DNA of 56,459 bases from CAZFDE01 sp964517795 (GCA_964517795.1 CAZFDE010000012.1:1-56459), one strand, 5' to 3'. Shown: positions 15,798 to 24,960, counted from the stretch's first letter. Made by a program: numbers and translations. The notes: a model not told the origin generated them from the sequence alone.

Positions 15798-16769
15798 ATG
15801 ATTATTGTAACCGGCGGTGCCGGCTTTATCGGCTCGGCGATTATCGCGGCCCTGAACCAAAACGGACATACGGATATCATCGTCGTTGACGAACTGGGTA
15901 CGGATTCTAAATGGAAAAATTTACGAAATCTGGCCTTTGCGGATTATGTGGAGAAGGATGATTTTCTTGAGTTGCTTTACGATTCGCAAATCCAGCCCGA
16001 AGTGGATACTATTTTTCACATGGGGGCGTGCTCGGACACCACCGAAACGGATGCTTCATACCTGATTAAAAATAATTTCGAATACAGCAAGATCCTGGCC
16101 CAATGGGCGTTGGATAACGATGTACGGTTTATTTACGCCTCCAGTGCCGCGACTTACGGCGACGGCGAACAGGGATTCGACGATGATCAAGATCAGCTTG
16201 AAACACTTCAGCCGCTTAATATGTACGGGTATTCCAAACAGGTCTTTGACCTGTGGTCCAAACAACTGGGCCTTTGGGACCGGATAGTCGGGCTGAAATA
16301 TTTCAATGTTTACGGTCCGAACGAATATCATAAAGGGCCTATGCGCAGCTTTGTCATGAAGGCGTTTGAACAGATCCGGGAGAATGGTAAGGTCCGGCTG
16401 TTCAAGTCCCATCGTCCCGATTACGAGGACGGCGAGCAGCTTCGGGACTTTATTTACATAAAAGATGCGGTGGATATGACCCTGTTTTTCATGAACCATC
16501 CAGATGTTAACGGTCTTTTCAATATCGGTACCGGCAAAGCCCGATCCTGGAACGATCTGGTCCATGCCGTATTTGCCGCATTAGACAGAGAGCCGAATAT
16601 CGAATACATCGATATGCCCGAATCAATACGAAACCAGTATCAATATTTCACCCAGGCCAATATGGATAAATTACGATCGGCCGGATACGATCAATCCGTC
16701 AGCGACCTGCGCGATGCCGTTCAAGACTATGTGCAGCACTATCTGATCAAAGAGGCATATTTGCCTTGA
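15798..16769 (+). CDS. hldD: ADP-L-glycero-D-manno-heptose 6-epimerase
   Basis: HldD inverts C6 of ADP-D-glycero-D-manno-heptose, giving the heptose donor for the LPS inner core. The 323-residue protein is an extended SDR enzyme. It has the nucleotide motif VTGGAGFIGS at the N-terminus, GACSDTTETD, YASSAATYGDGEQGF, the catalytic MYGYSKQ Tyr-x-x-x-Lys, and KYFNVYGPNEYHKGPMRS, all family signatures. The frame is open 11 codons upstream, but the ATG at 15798 directly precedes the Rossmann fold and follows an AAGGAAAG. With kdsA in the same window it suggests a heptose/Kdo-containing LPS. Confidence 0.95.
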   Translation: MIIVTGGAGFIGSAIIAALNQNGHTDIIVVDELGTDSKWKNLRNLAFADYVEKDDFLELLYDSQIQPEVDTIFHMGACSDTTETDASYLIKNNFEYSKILAQWALDNDVRFIYASSAATYGDGEQGFDDDQDQLETLQPLNMYGYSKQVFDLWSKQLGLWDRIVGLKYFNVYGPNEYHKGPMRSFVMKAFEQIRENGKVRLFKSHRPDYEDGEQLRDFIYIKDAVDMTLFFMNHPDVNGLFNIGTGKARSWNDLVHAVFAALDREPNIEYIDMPESIRNQYQYFTQANMDKLRSAGYDQSVSDLRDAVQDYVQHYLIKEAYLP

Positions 16770-16821
16770 AAAAGCCACTTTTTTGAACAATCGCCGTTTT
16801 CAATGCGTATAGCTGGAAACA

Positions 16822-17325
16822 ATGCCGTTTACACCATATCATTTTGGAATCAACGCATTTTTTGGGCTTGTTTTTCGCAAGTACCTCGACCTGCCGATTA
16901 TCGTTCTGGGCAACGTTATCGCCGATATTGAAGTGCTGTTTATTCAATCGTATCCGGTCCATCGATATGTCCATACCTTCCTGCTGGGGGGATTAATCGG
17001 CGGGCTGTTCGGCCTCGCGGCTTATCCGTTTCGAAAATGGCTGAAAAAACTGATGAATTTGTTTCAACTGGATTATCAACCGACTCTTCTAAAAATGGTT
17101 TTTTCGGGGATTTTAGGTATCTGGCTGCATATCCTCGTTGATGCGGTTGTACATTGGGATGTATTTATCTTTTGGCCGGCTAAATCAAGGCCGTTATTCA
17201 AATTTCTATCACCAAACACACTGATGACAGTCCTCATCCTTTTCTGGATTGGCTCGATTATTATCTATCTTGGGATAATCCGACACAAAAAACGCCGTCC
17301 ATCGGCTCATTCAGAAAACCGGTGA
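16822..17325 (+). CDS. Small integral membrane protein, DUF457/DUF4184-like
   Basis: The 167-residue protein has four to five membrane segments. It begins MPFTPYHFG and has conserved-looking polar groups within or beside them: NVIADIEV near residue 37, PVHRYVHT near 53 and WLHILVDAVVHWD near 112. His/Asp groups of this kind occur in the YdjM/DUF457 membrane family, which is annotated as metal-dependent hydrolase without strong proof. I assign only the resemblance. It starts 52 bases after hldD and may be cotranscribed with it. Confidence 0.7.
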   Translation: MPFTPYHFGINAFFGLVFRKYLDLPIIVLGNVIADIEVLFIQSYPVHRYVHTFLLGGLIGGLFGLAAYPFRKWLKKLMNLFQLDYQPTLLKMVFSGILGIWLHILVDAVVHWDVFIFWPAKSRPLFKFLSPNTLMTVLILFWIGSIIIYLGIIRHKKRRPSAHSENR

Positions 17326-17342
17326 ATCTCTCAGCCAGTATC

Positions 17343-17370
17343 TTGCTTTTTGACGGAACATCTCTATAAT
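17343..17370 (+). promoter_or_regulatory. Probable promoter of tyrS
   Basis: TTGCTT at 17343-17348, 16 bases, then TATAAT at 17365-17370. The start near 17377 gives a leader of only about 25 bases, too short for a T-box. Confidence 0.5.
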
Positions 17371-17401
17371 ACACGCTTTACGTTTTAGAGGCTCAAAACG
17401 C

Positions 17402-18610
17402 ATGAATAAGGACAACCAATCGAAACTTGATGTTCTCAAACGGGGAACGGTAGAGATTTACCTCGAGGAAGAACTGGACAAAAAGCTTGCGATCGCCCGG
17501 CAGCAGAATCGCCCATTACGGATCAAGCTTGGACTCGACCCGACCAGCCCGGACATCCACCTGGGCCACACGGTCGTGCTTCGCAAACTGCGCCAGTTTC
17601 AGGACATGGGCCACAAAGCGGTTTTGATCATCGGCGATTATACCGCTTTGATCGGCGATCCGACCGGTCAGAATACTACACGACCGATGCTGTCCATCGA
17701 GCAGATCAAGGAAAATGCCCAGACGTATTTTCAGCAGGCCGGCAAGATCCTGGATACCTCTGAAGACAAACTCGAAGTTCGCTATAACAGCGAATGGCTT
17801 TCGAAACTTTCGCTGGCGGACATTCTAAAATTAACCAGTAATATGACTGTCGCCCGAATGCTCGAGCGCGATACGTTTGAGATCCGTTACAAAAAAGGCG
17901 ATCCGATCGGGATCCACGAATTTCTCTATCCGCTGATGCAGGGATATGATTCCGTGATGATCAAAAGTGATGTTGAGTTGGGCGGCACCGACCAGACGTT
18001 TAACAATCTCGTCGGCCGCGACCTGCAGCGGATCCACGAACAGCCGCCGCAAGTGGTCATTACAATGCCGATCCTGGTGGGATTAGACGGGGTCGAAAAA
18101 ATGAGCAAATCCAAGGGCAACTACATCGGTGTAACCGACGAACCGAATGATATGTTCGGTAAAGTCATGAGTATCTCCGATGAGATGATGGACAATTACT
18201 TTACGCTGCTGACCGATCTGCCCGCCCACGAGATCGACAAAATGACCGATCCTGAAAAGACCCATCCCAAGCAGGCCAAAGTCGCATTGGCCAAGATGAT
18301 CGTGAGTCAGTTTCACGGTGAATCGGCGGCAGAAACGGCCGCGGCGGAATTCGAGAAAATTTTCGCCCAACATCAATTGCCCGATGAAATGCCGCAAATT
18401 GAAATCGCCTCAACCGCTATCGCAGCAAGCAAACTGCTGGTCAAATGCAACCTGGTCAGTTCGGGTTCCGAAGCCAAACGTATGGTCAAGCAGTCTGCCG
18501 TTAGTGTCAATCAGAACAAGATCAGTGATCCGAATATGGAGATTATCCCTGAGGACGGCATGGTGATTCAGGTCGGCAAACGAAAATTTGCAAAGCTCAT
18601 GGTCAAATAA
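17402..18610 (+). CDS. tyrS: Tyrosyl-tRNA synthetase
   Basis: TyrRS charges tRNA-Tyr in the cytosol. The 402-residue protein has the class I signature HLGH in DPTSPDIHLGHTVVLRKL (near residue 50) and the second signature KMSKSKGN near residue 235. A C-terminal S4 RNA-binding domain is present (ASKLLVKCNLVSSGSEAKRM onward). The form resembles the TyrZ-type subgroup, whose members have about 400 residues. The next small gene starts 1 base after its stop, indicating coupled translation. Confidence 0.96.
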   Translation: MNKDNQSKLDVLKRGTVEIYLEEELDKKLAIARQQNRPLRIKLGLDPTSPDIHLGHTVVLRKLRQFQDMGHKAVLIIGDYTALIGDPTGQNTTRPMLSIEQIKENAQTYFQQAGKILDTSEDKLEVRYNSEWLSKLSLADILKLTSNMTVARMLERDTFEIRYKKGDPIGIHEFLYPLMQGYDSVMIKSDVELGGTDQTFNNLVGRDLQRIHEQPPQVVITMPILVGLDGVEKMSKSKGNYIGVTDEPNDMFGKVMSISDEMMDNYFTLLTDLPAHEIDKMTDPEKTHPKQAKVALAKMIVSQFHGESAAETAAAEFEKIFAQHQLPDEMPQIEIASTAIAASKLLVKCNLVSSGSEAKRMVKQSAVSVNQNKISDPNMEIIPEDGMVIQVGKRKFAKLMVK

Positions 18611-18611
18611 A

Positions 18612-19193
18612 ATGAAGCTGCCCAAACTAAAAAACAGTCAAAAATATACCGGCCTGTTCGTGGTCGATTTCGGGGACTATACCAGTGTCGGCTTCACGGC
18701 CGAGGAAGTGGCCGAATTGCTGGAAAGCGAACAATATCGTGATATCAAGATCTACAGCATTTACAAGGCGTATCCTGACGGGGGCATGGAATTAAAAGGG
18801 GTATCGAGCGGGATATTTTCACTTGAGATCGCCATGCTTTTTTACAGTTATGATCAAAATTCCGGCAAAACGGATTATAACCGACTTCGACAATCCAGCA
18901 TCCAAACGGTACCGCCCTGCCGCGCTCGGCTTGATTTTTCCCATCTGAAAAACGGGACATTTGTTACCGCGTTGATCTACCCGGCTGAATACAACGATAT
19001 GGTAAGTCGATGGCTGCTGGATATCAATTATCAAACCGAAGGGGAGGTCCACGGCGGGATCGATGCCCTTGCTCAATATGATTCAACCGAGAAAGAGATT
19101 CTTGATCATTGCCAGATTATACCGGAACGGAACTTCGAAAACCGTTGCGGGGCCGAGTTGTTTGGCAATCTCAGAGCCGCCGTCCAGCGTTAA
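18612..19193 (+). CDS. Conserved-looking hypothetical protein downstream of tyrS
   Basis: A 193-residue soluble protein of unknown function. There is no signal peptide or membrane segment. It begins KLPKLKNSQKYTGLFVVDFG and has a mixed alpha/beta look, with GFTAEEVAELLES as a likely helix. Codon use and GC content match tyrS, and the ATG lies one base after the tyrS stop, so it is very likely a real, coupled gene. The frame extends slightly upstream inside tyrS, but no better start is seen there. I do not recognise a family. Confidence 0.75.
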   Translation: MKLPKLKNSQKYTGLFVVDFGDYTSVGFTAEEVAELLESEQYRDIKIYSIYKAYPDGGMELKGVSSGIFSLEIAMLFYSYDQNSGKTDYNRLRQSSIQTVPPCRARLDFSHLKNGTFVTALIYPAEYNDMVSRWLLDINYQTEGEVHGGIDALAQYDSTEKEILDHCQIIPERNFENRCGAELFGNLRAAVQR

Positions 19194-19197
19194 TATA

Positions 19198-19404
19198 ATG
19201 ACTCGAAAAAAACACAACGTGTTCTCAAGATTGATCTTATGGATTTTTTCAGGATGGCTGCGGCCGACGAACAAAGCCAATGATGTCGATTTGAAAAATG
19301 CGGACCACAAAACCTGCACTCAACGGCTGAATGTGCGAATGAACCGAAAAATACGCGATATTTTTCGTTCTATCTGGCTTAAGCAGACCCATCATCATAA
19401 CTGA
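19198..19404 (+). CDS. Possible 68-residue basic protein
   Basis: The ATG lies 4 bases after the previous stop, and the frame encodes 68 residues. It begins MTRKKHNVFSRLILWIFSG, a basic then hydrophobic stretch, followed by a charged remainder rich in Lys, Arg and Asn. The ribosome site is weak, and codon use is less like the neighbours than in the gene before. It may be a small membrane-associated protein or an accidental frame. There is no recognised family. Confidence 0.35.
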   Translation: MTRKKHNVFSRLILWIFSGWLRPTNKANDVDLKNADHKTCTQRLNVRMNRKIRDIFRSIWLKQTHHHN

Positions 19405-19514
19405 TCGATCACCTGCCGCTCACGGGTGAAATGTTGTATTCGAAACGAAACCATAAAAAAATTTTTAGAAAAAACTTAAAAAATCGTATTTTTTAGGATA
19501 TTATCGAACCCACC

Positions 19515-19543
19515 TTGATTTAGCAGCGTAAAGATGGTAGAAT
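19515..19543 (+). promoter_or_regulatory. Probable promoter of a small RNA
   Basis: TTGATT at 19515-19520, 17 bases, then TAGAAT at 19538-19543. Start would be near 19550. No gene on this strand begins for nearly 2 kb, so it would drive only the short transcript that ends at 19664. Confidence 0.45.
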
Positions 19544-19549
19544 TAAGGT

Positions 19550-19664
19550 TGAAACGGTATTAAAGCCGAGTATAAAAATATGACGATAGATTAGTATAAA
19601 ATGAAATTTTTCTCCCCTCCGGAAAACATCGGGTAATGGAGTTTGCTCGATGTTTTCTTTTTTT
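19550..19664 (+). ncRNA. Candidate small RNA with a C-rich single-stranded stretch
   Basis: The 265-base gap between the small hypothetical gene and citramalate synthase holds a promoter and a perfect terminator about 115 bases apart, with no convincing ORF between. Just before the terminator is CTCCCCTCC at 19613-19621, complementary to a Shine-Dalgarno sequence. This layout is common among bacterial small RNAs that block translation. The transcript would run head-on into the 3' end of cimA. Prediction only. Confidence 0.4.
19622..19664 (+). terminator. Plus-strand terminator ending the small RNA candidate
   Basis: GAAAACATCG at 19622-19631 pairs perfectly with CGATGTTTTC at 19648-19657, followed by a T-run to 19664. 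On the minus strand the second arm is followed by GC-rich sequence, so it is not a good terminator for cimA. Confidence 0.8.
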
Positions 19665-19669
19665 AAATG

Positions 19670-21235
19670 CTACATCGGCTTATCCGAGTGCAGTTTATAT
19701 TCGATACTGTCCACCAGGGCCAACCAACTGGCTTCGACGATATTCTCAGAAACGCCGACCGTTCCCCAAAATCGGTGCTTATCGCTGGATTCGATAAATA
19801 CCCGTACACGTGCGGCGGTCCCCTCTCTGGCATTGACCACCCGGACTTTGTAATCGATCAGTTGTACGTCCTTGATCTGGGGATAGAAGTTTTCCAGGGA
19901 TTTTCGCAGGGCCGCATCCAGCGCATTGACCGGACCGTCGCCTTCGCCGACCACATGTTCGGTGACGCCATCCACTTTGAGCTTGACGGTCGCTTCGGTG
20001 ACCATTTCACCGGAGGCCCGCTTTTCGACCATGGTATTATATTTGAGCAATTCGAACGAGGGCTTGAAATTGCCCATGACGCGTCGCACCAACAGCTCAA
20101 AGCTGGCGTCGGCCGCTTCGAACTGATAGCCCTCGGATTCGAGCCGCTCGACTTCATTGAGGATCCTGCCCGCCAGTGCCTTGTCCTGAGCGATGTTTTT
20201 ATTTTCCAGCTTCGCCATCACGTTGGATTTGCCGCTGAGTTCGGAGATCAGAAAACGCCGTTCGTTGCCCACCTGCTCGGGATCGATATGTTCGTAGGTG
20301 GCTTTATTCTTGCGCAGCGCATTGACATGCAGTCCGGCTTTATGCGCAAAGGCGCTTTCACCGACATAGGGCATATTCATGATCGGGTTCATATTCGCGA
20401 TCTCAAAGACCAATCGCGATGTTTCGGTCAGCATCTTAAATTTATCCGGGGCTAAGATCTCGTGATTCAGTTTGAATTTTAAGTTGGGCAAGATCGTGCA
20501 CAAATTCGCATTGCCGCAGCGTTCGCCCAATCCATTGAGTGTTCCCTGGACATGGGTCGCACCGGCTCGTACAGCGGCCAGCGTATTGGCGGTAGCGCAA
20601 TCGGTATCGTTATGCGTATGAACTCCGACTTTCAGGGTGCTGAACTGCTCGCACACCGCTTTGGTGATCTCATAAACCTCATGCGGCAATGAACCGCCGT
20701 TGGTATCGCACAATGCCAGCACATCCGCGCCGGCTTCTGCCGCCGCCGCGAGTACTTTCATAGCATATTCGGGATTCTTCTTATAGCCATCGTAAAAATG
20801 TTCCGCATCAAAAACCACAACACGGCCTTTTTGCTTGATATAACGAACGGAATCACTGCAGACGTTCAGATTGTCATCCAGTGAACAGCCCAGGACATCG
20901 GTCACATGCATATCCCAGGTTTTTCCGACCAGTGTTGCGCCGGGGGTATTGCAGGCCAGGATCGCATTGAGCGAACCGTCATCCTCCACCTTTTTATCGA
21001 CCCGCCGTGTACTGCCGAATGCATAAATCGTTGAATGATCCAAGTGAAGTTTGGCGACTTCAGCAAAAAAATCCATTTCTTTTTTATTGGAAGCGGCATA
21101 TCCGCCTTCAATGCAGTCGATGCCCAGATTGTCCAGCGCACGAACGATCGAGAGCTTATCTTCGAGCGAAAAGCTTACCCCTTCGGCCTGCATGCCGTCT
21201 CGTAAAAGCGTATCATATGTCTCAATGTGTGCCAT
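19670..21235 (-). CDS. cimA: (R)-citramalate synthase
   Basis: Citramalate synthase condenses pyruvate and acetyl-CoA to citramalate, the threonine-independent entry to isoleucine. The 521-residue protein belongs to the LeuA/CimA superfamily. It has ETYDTLLRDGMQAEGVSFSL at the N-terminus (RDG with the metal Asp), the metal-binding HTHNDTDCATANTLAAVRAG, and GLGERCGNANL. The sequence after RDG, AEGVSFSLEDKL and IEGGYAASN, is that of the CimA-type subgroup, not 2-isopropylmalate synthase. The C-terminal regulatory domain (about 390-521) is present and usually senses isoleucine. Assignment as CimA rather than LeuA is by pattern recognition. Confidence 0.9.
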   Translation of the reverse strand: MAHIETYDTLLRDGMQAEGVSFSLEDKLSIVRALDNLGIDCIEGGYAASNKKEMDFFAEVAKLHLDHSTIYAFGSTRRVDKKVEDDGSLNAILACNTPGATLVGKTWDMHVTDVLGCSLDDNLNVCSDSVRYIKQKGRVVVFDAEHFYDGYKKNPEYAMKVLAAAAEAGADVLALCDTNGGSLPHEVYEITKAVCEQFSTLKVGVHTHNDTDCATANTLAAVRAGATHVQGTLNGLGERCGNANLCTILPNLKFKLNHEILAPDKFKMLTETSRLVFEIANMNPIMNMPYVGESAFAHKAGLHVNALRKNKATYEHIDPEQVGNERRFLISELSGKSNVMAKLENKNIAQDKALAGRILNEVERLESEGYQFEAADASFELLVRRVMGNFKPSFELLKYNTMVEKRASGEMVTEATVKLKVDGVTEHVVGEGDGPVNALDAALRKSLENFYPQIKDVQLIDYKVRVVNAREGTAARVRVFIESSDKHRFWGTVGVSENIVEASWLALVDSIEYKLHSDKPM

Positions 21236-21414
21236 AATCGCCGTTTCACTGACCTCAAATTAACCCCATTTTTCTTTTACTGCTTTTAGAAAAAGACTAT
21301 TATAGAAAGCTGAAAACAGCTTGTAAAGCTTCAAACCCGGCCCTTTTTTACAGGCTACAAATGTTGGTTTCTGTTCGTTTGCGTTTGCTTCGTTTAATTG
21401 AGTACACAAAATGA

Positions 21415-21443
21415 TTGCAACGCTGATTTAGGATGGGTAAAAT
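21415..21443 (+). promoter_or_regulatory. Probable promoter of the ptsN-like gene
   Basis: TTGCAA at 21415-21420, 17 bases, then TAAAAT at 21438-21443. Start would be near 21450, about 46 bases before the ATG. The rest of the 260-base gap to cimA shows no other clear element. Confidence 0.45.
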
Positions 21444-21495
21444 AAGGGTTTTATATACGCGTGTTGTTTCGTGACGATTAAGGGAAAATACTGGA

Positions 21496-21954
21496 ATGCT
21501 TTTAACACAGATTTTGCAGCCGGCATGTGCCAAGGTGCCGCTCGAAAGTAAGGATAAGAAGGGCGCAATTCTTGAATTGGTCGATCTTCTCGAAAGCGAA
21601 GGGCTGTTGAATGACCGTCAAGTCGCTGAAAAAGCCATATTAATGCGTGAGCAAACACGCAGCACCGGTATCGGAAACGGCATCGCGATTCCTCACGGCA
21701 AGTGTAATGCGACCAAAGAACTGGTTATGGCAATCGGTATCGCTAAAGATCCGATCGAATTCGACAGCGTTGACGGTAAACCCGTCCAGATCATTATTCT
21801 GCTGGTTTCACCGGCCGACCAGACCGGCCCGCACATTCAGGCATTGGCGCGGATCAGCCGTTTGATGCTGGACGAAGAATTCAGGCAATCGTTGATCCAG
21901 GTCGAAAACGCCGAGCAATTATACGATCTGCTCAGCCAAAAAGAAACCGAGTAA
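21496..21954 (+). CDS. ptsN: PTS IIA-type phosphocarrier (PtsN family)
   Basis: The 152-residue protein is a fructose/mannitol-type IIA domain. The phosphorylated histidine lies in GIGNGIAIPHGK (near residue 66), and LLVSPADQTGPHIQALARIS is the typical following block. Stand-alone proteins of this type (PtsN, EIIA-Ntr) act as regulators linked to nitrogen or potassium status rather than in sugar uptake. No sugar permease or HPr gene is nearby, which supports a regulatory role but does not prove it. It converges with glgP across only 15 bases. Confidence 0.88.
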   Translation: MLLTQILQPACAKVPLESKDKKGAILELVDLLESEGLLNDRQVAEKAILMREQTRSTGIGNGIAIPHGKCNATKELVMAIGIAKDPIEFDSVDGKPVQIIILLVSPADQTGPHIQALARISRLMLDEEFRQSLIQVENAEQLYDLLSQKETE

Positions 21955-21969
21955 CACCGCGTCAAACCG

Positions 21970-24582
21970 CTAATTCGGCTCCCACAGGATCAATCCTGGT
22001 TCATAGGGATCGGTCATATTATCGTTTTTTGGAACAATGCGTACTGTTACGCCCTGGCGACCGGACATGGTGCAGGGAACCGACCCGACAAATTCACAGT
22101 GGCCGTTGTTAAGCGAATCACCGTTATGTGCCGGTTTCATCGTCTGGCAATCGCCATTGACGATATTACCCCACGAATCGACCGTCCCATGATAGATCTG
22201 GACATCGATATCTTCCGGCTTGATTTGCCCCATACATACGCGGGTTTTGACATTCAACATCGAACCGACATTGATCTGCGGTTTTCGGGGATCGAGTTCA
22301 ACATCGCCGTGGCCGTTGCGCACCTGCAGTTTGACATCTTCAATGCCAAGCTCGTGCCACTGGCCGCGAATCCGCATTTTCCACTGTGCCAGTTTTTTCG
22401 AAGGTTCGCCCTGATTTGCGGAAAGCGAACGCCATTTCGTTGCGGACGGATTATAGAAGCGACGGGTATAATCGGCAACCATTCGCTGGGTGTTGAATCG
22501 CGGAGTGACCCACTTGATGGTTTTTCGCATGCGATTGATCCAGGCCCGCGGCAAGCCGTCCGACGAATGGGTATAATACAGCGGAATCACTTCATTTTCG
22601 AGGATATTGAACAAGGATTGGGCATCGATCGAATCCTGGTATTGCGGATCGTCGTGGATTACTTCAGAACCAATGACCCATCCGCCCTGGGGCTGATACC
22701 CTTCGCACCACCAGCCGTCCAGTGTGGATAGATTTAATGCACCGTTAATAGCCGCTTTCATGCCGCTGGTCCCGCTGGCTTCCATCGGACGACGGGGATT
22801 GTTCAGCCAGACATCCACGCCCTGAACCAGATAACGGGCCAGATTGATATCATAATCCTCGAGAAAGACAATCCGGCGGCGAACCAGATCGCTGTTGCTG
22901 TTGGCAAAATGAATGATCTGGCGAATGATCTTCTTGCCCTCGGCATCCTGGGGGTGGGCTTTGCCGGCAAAGAGAAATTGAACGGGCCTGTTTTGGTCGG
23001 TCAGCATTCGGATAAGCCGCTCAGGATCCTGCAGCAGCAAGTTGCCGCGTTTGTACGTGGCAAATCGACGGGCAAAACCGATTGTCAGCACTTTCGAATC
23101 GAGCACTTCCTCGGCTCGGTTTATCTCCGAGTGGAATGAGCCGCGATTCTCAAGCTGCTTTTTCAAGGATTGTCGCGTATAGGTAATCAGGTTTTCTTTG
23201 CTTCGCTGGTGGACATGCCAAAACTGTTCATCGGGAATTTGATCGACATTTTTCCAGGTTGAGGCATCATACGGCTGTTCGGACCAGCCCGGGCCAAGAT
23301 AACGATCATAGAGGTCGGCCAGTTCGCGGCTGACCCAGCTTTTGCGGTGAACCCCGTTGGTGATCGAATGGATCGGTATTTCATTGACCGGTACGCCCGG
23401 CCATAACGACGCCCACATTTCACGCGAGACCCGGCCGTGAAGTTTGCTGACGCCGTTTCTGAAATTACTGAGCTTTAACGCAAGCACCGCCATTTTGAAC
23501 GCTTCGGAATCGTCATCCGGGAGAATTCGTCCCAGCGATAAAAATTGGTTTCGATTGATCCCAAGATTCGGAAAGTAAGTGCCGAAATATTTGTCCATCA
23601 ATTCAACACGGAATTCATCCAGTCCGGCTTTGACCGGGGTATGGATGGTGAAAACATTGCCGGCCCGGGCGGCTTCGAGCGCTTCGTCGAATGTCATATC
23701 ATAGGCGTTTCGCAAATGCCGGATGCGCTCGAGCCCCATAAAAGCGGCATGGCCTTCGTTCATATGACAGACGGTCGGTTCGATCCCCATTGCGATCAAC
23801 GCTTTGAAGCCGCCGATGCCCAGCATGACCTCCTGACGGATGCGCAACTCGCGATTGCCACCGTAGAGATTGCTGGTAATCAGCCGATCGCCGGGTGAAT
23901 TTTCTTCAAGATTCGTATCTAGCAAATATAGATCGACGCGGCCCACCTGGGCTTTCCAAATCTGAGCGGTAACCGCCCGCTCGGGATATTCGACCCGGAT
24001 CGTTAAGGCACGGCCGCTTTCTTTTCGAACCAGTTCCAGCGGCATCATGTAAAAATCATTTTCCGGATAGGATTCACGCTGCCACCCGTCGATATTGATG
24101 AATTGCCGGAAGTACCCCTTCTGATACATCAACCCAATCCCGACCAGCGGAATGCCCAGATCCGAAGCACTTTTGAGATGATCGCCGGCCAGAATCCCCA
24201 GTCCACCGGAATAAATCGGTACACTTTCATGGATCCCGAACTCCGCACTAAAATAGGCGATCTTTGTTTCTGCCGGTTGAGGGCATACCTTCTTGAACCA
24301 GCTTTGGTGATTCATATAGCTATCCAACAATTCATCCGCCTGATGAACCTGGCGGACAAAGCTTTCATCCTGTTGAAGGTGGCCGAGCCGATCCTGGGAA
24401 ATTTCAGCAAGCAGTTTGACCGGATTATGCTGTACGGCTTCCCACAAATTCGCATCCATGCGCTCAAAAAGGTTCTGAATCTCCTCGTTCCACGACCAGT
24501 AGAGATTCATGGCAAGTTTTTTCAACGGCTGCAGCGATTGCGGCAGCGCTGGTAACACTGTAAACTGACGAACTTTAGGCAT
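21970..24582 (-). CDS. glgP: Alpha-glucan phosphorylase
   Basis: This enzyme releases glucose 1-phosphate from glycogen-like alpha-1,4-glucan using pyridoxal phosphate. The 870-residue protein belongs to the shorter alpha-glucan phosphorylase type. Its N-terminal domain (about 1-110, LKKLAMNLYWSWNEEIQNLF) is the DUF3417-type extension. Substrate and cofactor motifs include YFSAEFGIHESVPIYSGGLG near residue 110, HMNEGHAAFMGLERI, and MEASGTSGMKAAINGALNLS near residue 600, with the cofactor region. A C-terminal beta-domain follows. The GT5-like enzyme at 29498 could make the polymer. Start ATG at 24582 is followed at once by the family-like MPKVRQFTVLPALP. Confidence 0.94.
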   Translation of the reverse strand: MPKVRQFTVLPALPQSLQPLKKLAMNLYWSWNEEIQNLFERMDANLWEAVQHNPVKLLAEISQDRLGHLQQDESFVRQVHQADELLDSYMNHQSWFKKVCPQPAETKIAYFSAEFGIHESVPIYSGGLGILAGDHLKSASDLGIPLVGIGLMYQKGYFRQFINIDGWQRESYPENDFYMMPLELVRKESGRALTIRVEYPERAVTAQIWKAQVGRVDLYLLDTNLEENSPGDRLITSNLYGGNRELRIRQEVMLGIGGFKALIAMGIEPTVCHMNEGHAAFMGLERIRHLRNAYDMTFDEALEAARAGNVFTIHTPVKAGLDEFRVELMDKYFGTYFPNLGINRNQFLSLGRILPDDDSEAFKMAVLALKLSNFRNGVSKLHGRVSREMWASLWPGVPVNEIPIHSITNGVHRKSWVSRELADLYDRYLGPGWSEQPYDASTWKNVDQIPDEQFWHVHQRSKENLITYTRQSLKKQLENRGSFHSEINRAEEVLDSKVLTIGFARRFATYKRGNLLLQDPERLIRMLTDQNRPVQFLFAGKAHPQDAEGKKIIRQIIHFANSNSDLVRRRIVFLEDYDINLARYLVQGVDVWLNNPRRPMEASGTSGMKAAINGALNLSTLDGWWCEGYQPQGGWVIGSEVIHDDPQYQDSIDAQSLFNILENEVIPLYYTHSSDGLPRAWINRMRKTIKWVTPRFNTQRMVADYTRRFYNPSATKWRSLSANQGEPSKKLAQWKMRIRGQWHELGIEDVKLQVRNGHGDVELDPRKPQINVGSMLNVKTRVCMGQIKPEDIDVQIYHGTVDSWGNIVNGDCQTMKPAHNGDSLNNGHCEFVGSVPCTMSGRQGVTVRIVPKNDNMTDPYEPGLILWEPN

Positions 24583-24789
24583 TTTAGTCTCCGTTGCGCT
24601 ACATCATTAACGTACATAGAATCCGGCGAAACAACCGCCCAATCGACACTTATAAATCGACGAAATTCCCTTTTGTCTTAACTCTAAAACCCAAAAGAAG
24701 GCACGATATCAAAGTCCGATATTCACAAGCTTTCTGATATACATTCTTCTCTGTGATGATTAAGATTTGCATACGCATCGAAATGAAAT

Positions 24790-24873
24790 TGCCCGGGACT
24801 GGAGTCGAACCAGCACGAACCGAAGTTCACTAGCCCCTCAAGCTAGCGCGTCTGCCTATTCCGCCACCCGGGC
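24790..24873 (-). tRNA. tRNA-Leu(GAG)
   Basis: On the minus strand the acceptor arms GCCCGGG (24873-24867) and CCCGGGC (24797-24791) pair perfectly, with discriminator A at 24790. The D-arm sequence is TGGCGGAATAGGCAGACGC. The anticodon stem CTAGC/GCTAG encloses the loop TTGAGGG, giving anticodon GAG. A long class II variable arm and the T arm GGTTCGACTCC follow. The 84 bases match leucine tRNAs. CCA is not encoded, so it must be added enzymatically. Confidence 0.97.
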
Positions 24874-24890
24874 ATGGCCGTGAACCTGCC

Positions 24891-24918
24891 ATTATGGAGA
24901 ATTTTACCGATGTGTCAA
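24891..24918 (-). promoter_or_regulatory. Promoter of tRNA-Leu
   Basis: On the minus strand a perfect TTGACA (24918-24913) is followed after 16 bases by CATAAT (24896-24891), about 18 bases before the tRNA 5' end. Being so strong and close, it is likely the real tRNA promoter. Confidence 0.65.
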
Positions 24919-24960
24919 TCCCCGGCCTAAAAAATGCCTTCGTAAAGCCAAGACTCAAAA

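Noticed and set aside
15592..15801. Open frame of 69 codons after the micropeptide
   Set aside because: It overlaps the micropeptide, its terminator and the hldD promoter, so it cannot be one transcript.
17326..17401. T-box leader before tyrS (also looked for at valS and leuS)
   Set aside because: Leaders are short, and no AGGGTGGNACC-type antiterminator is present.
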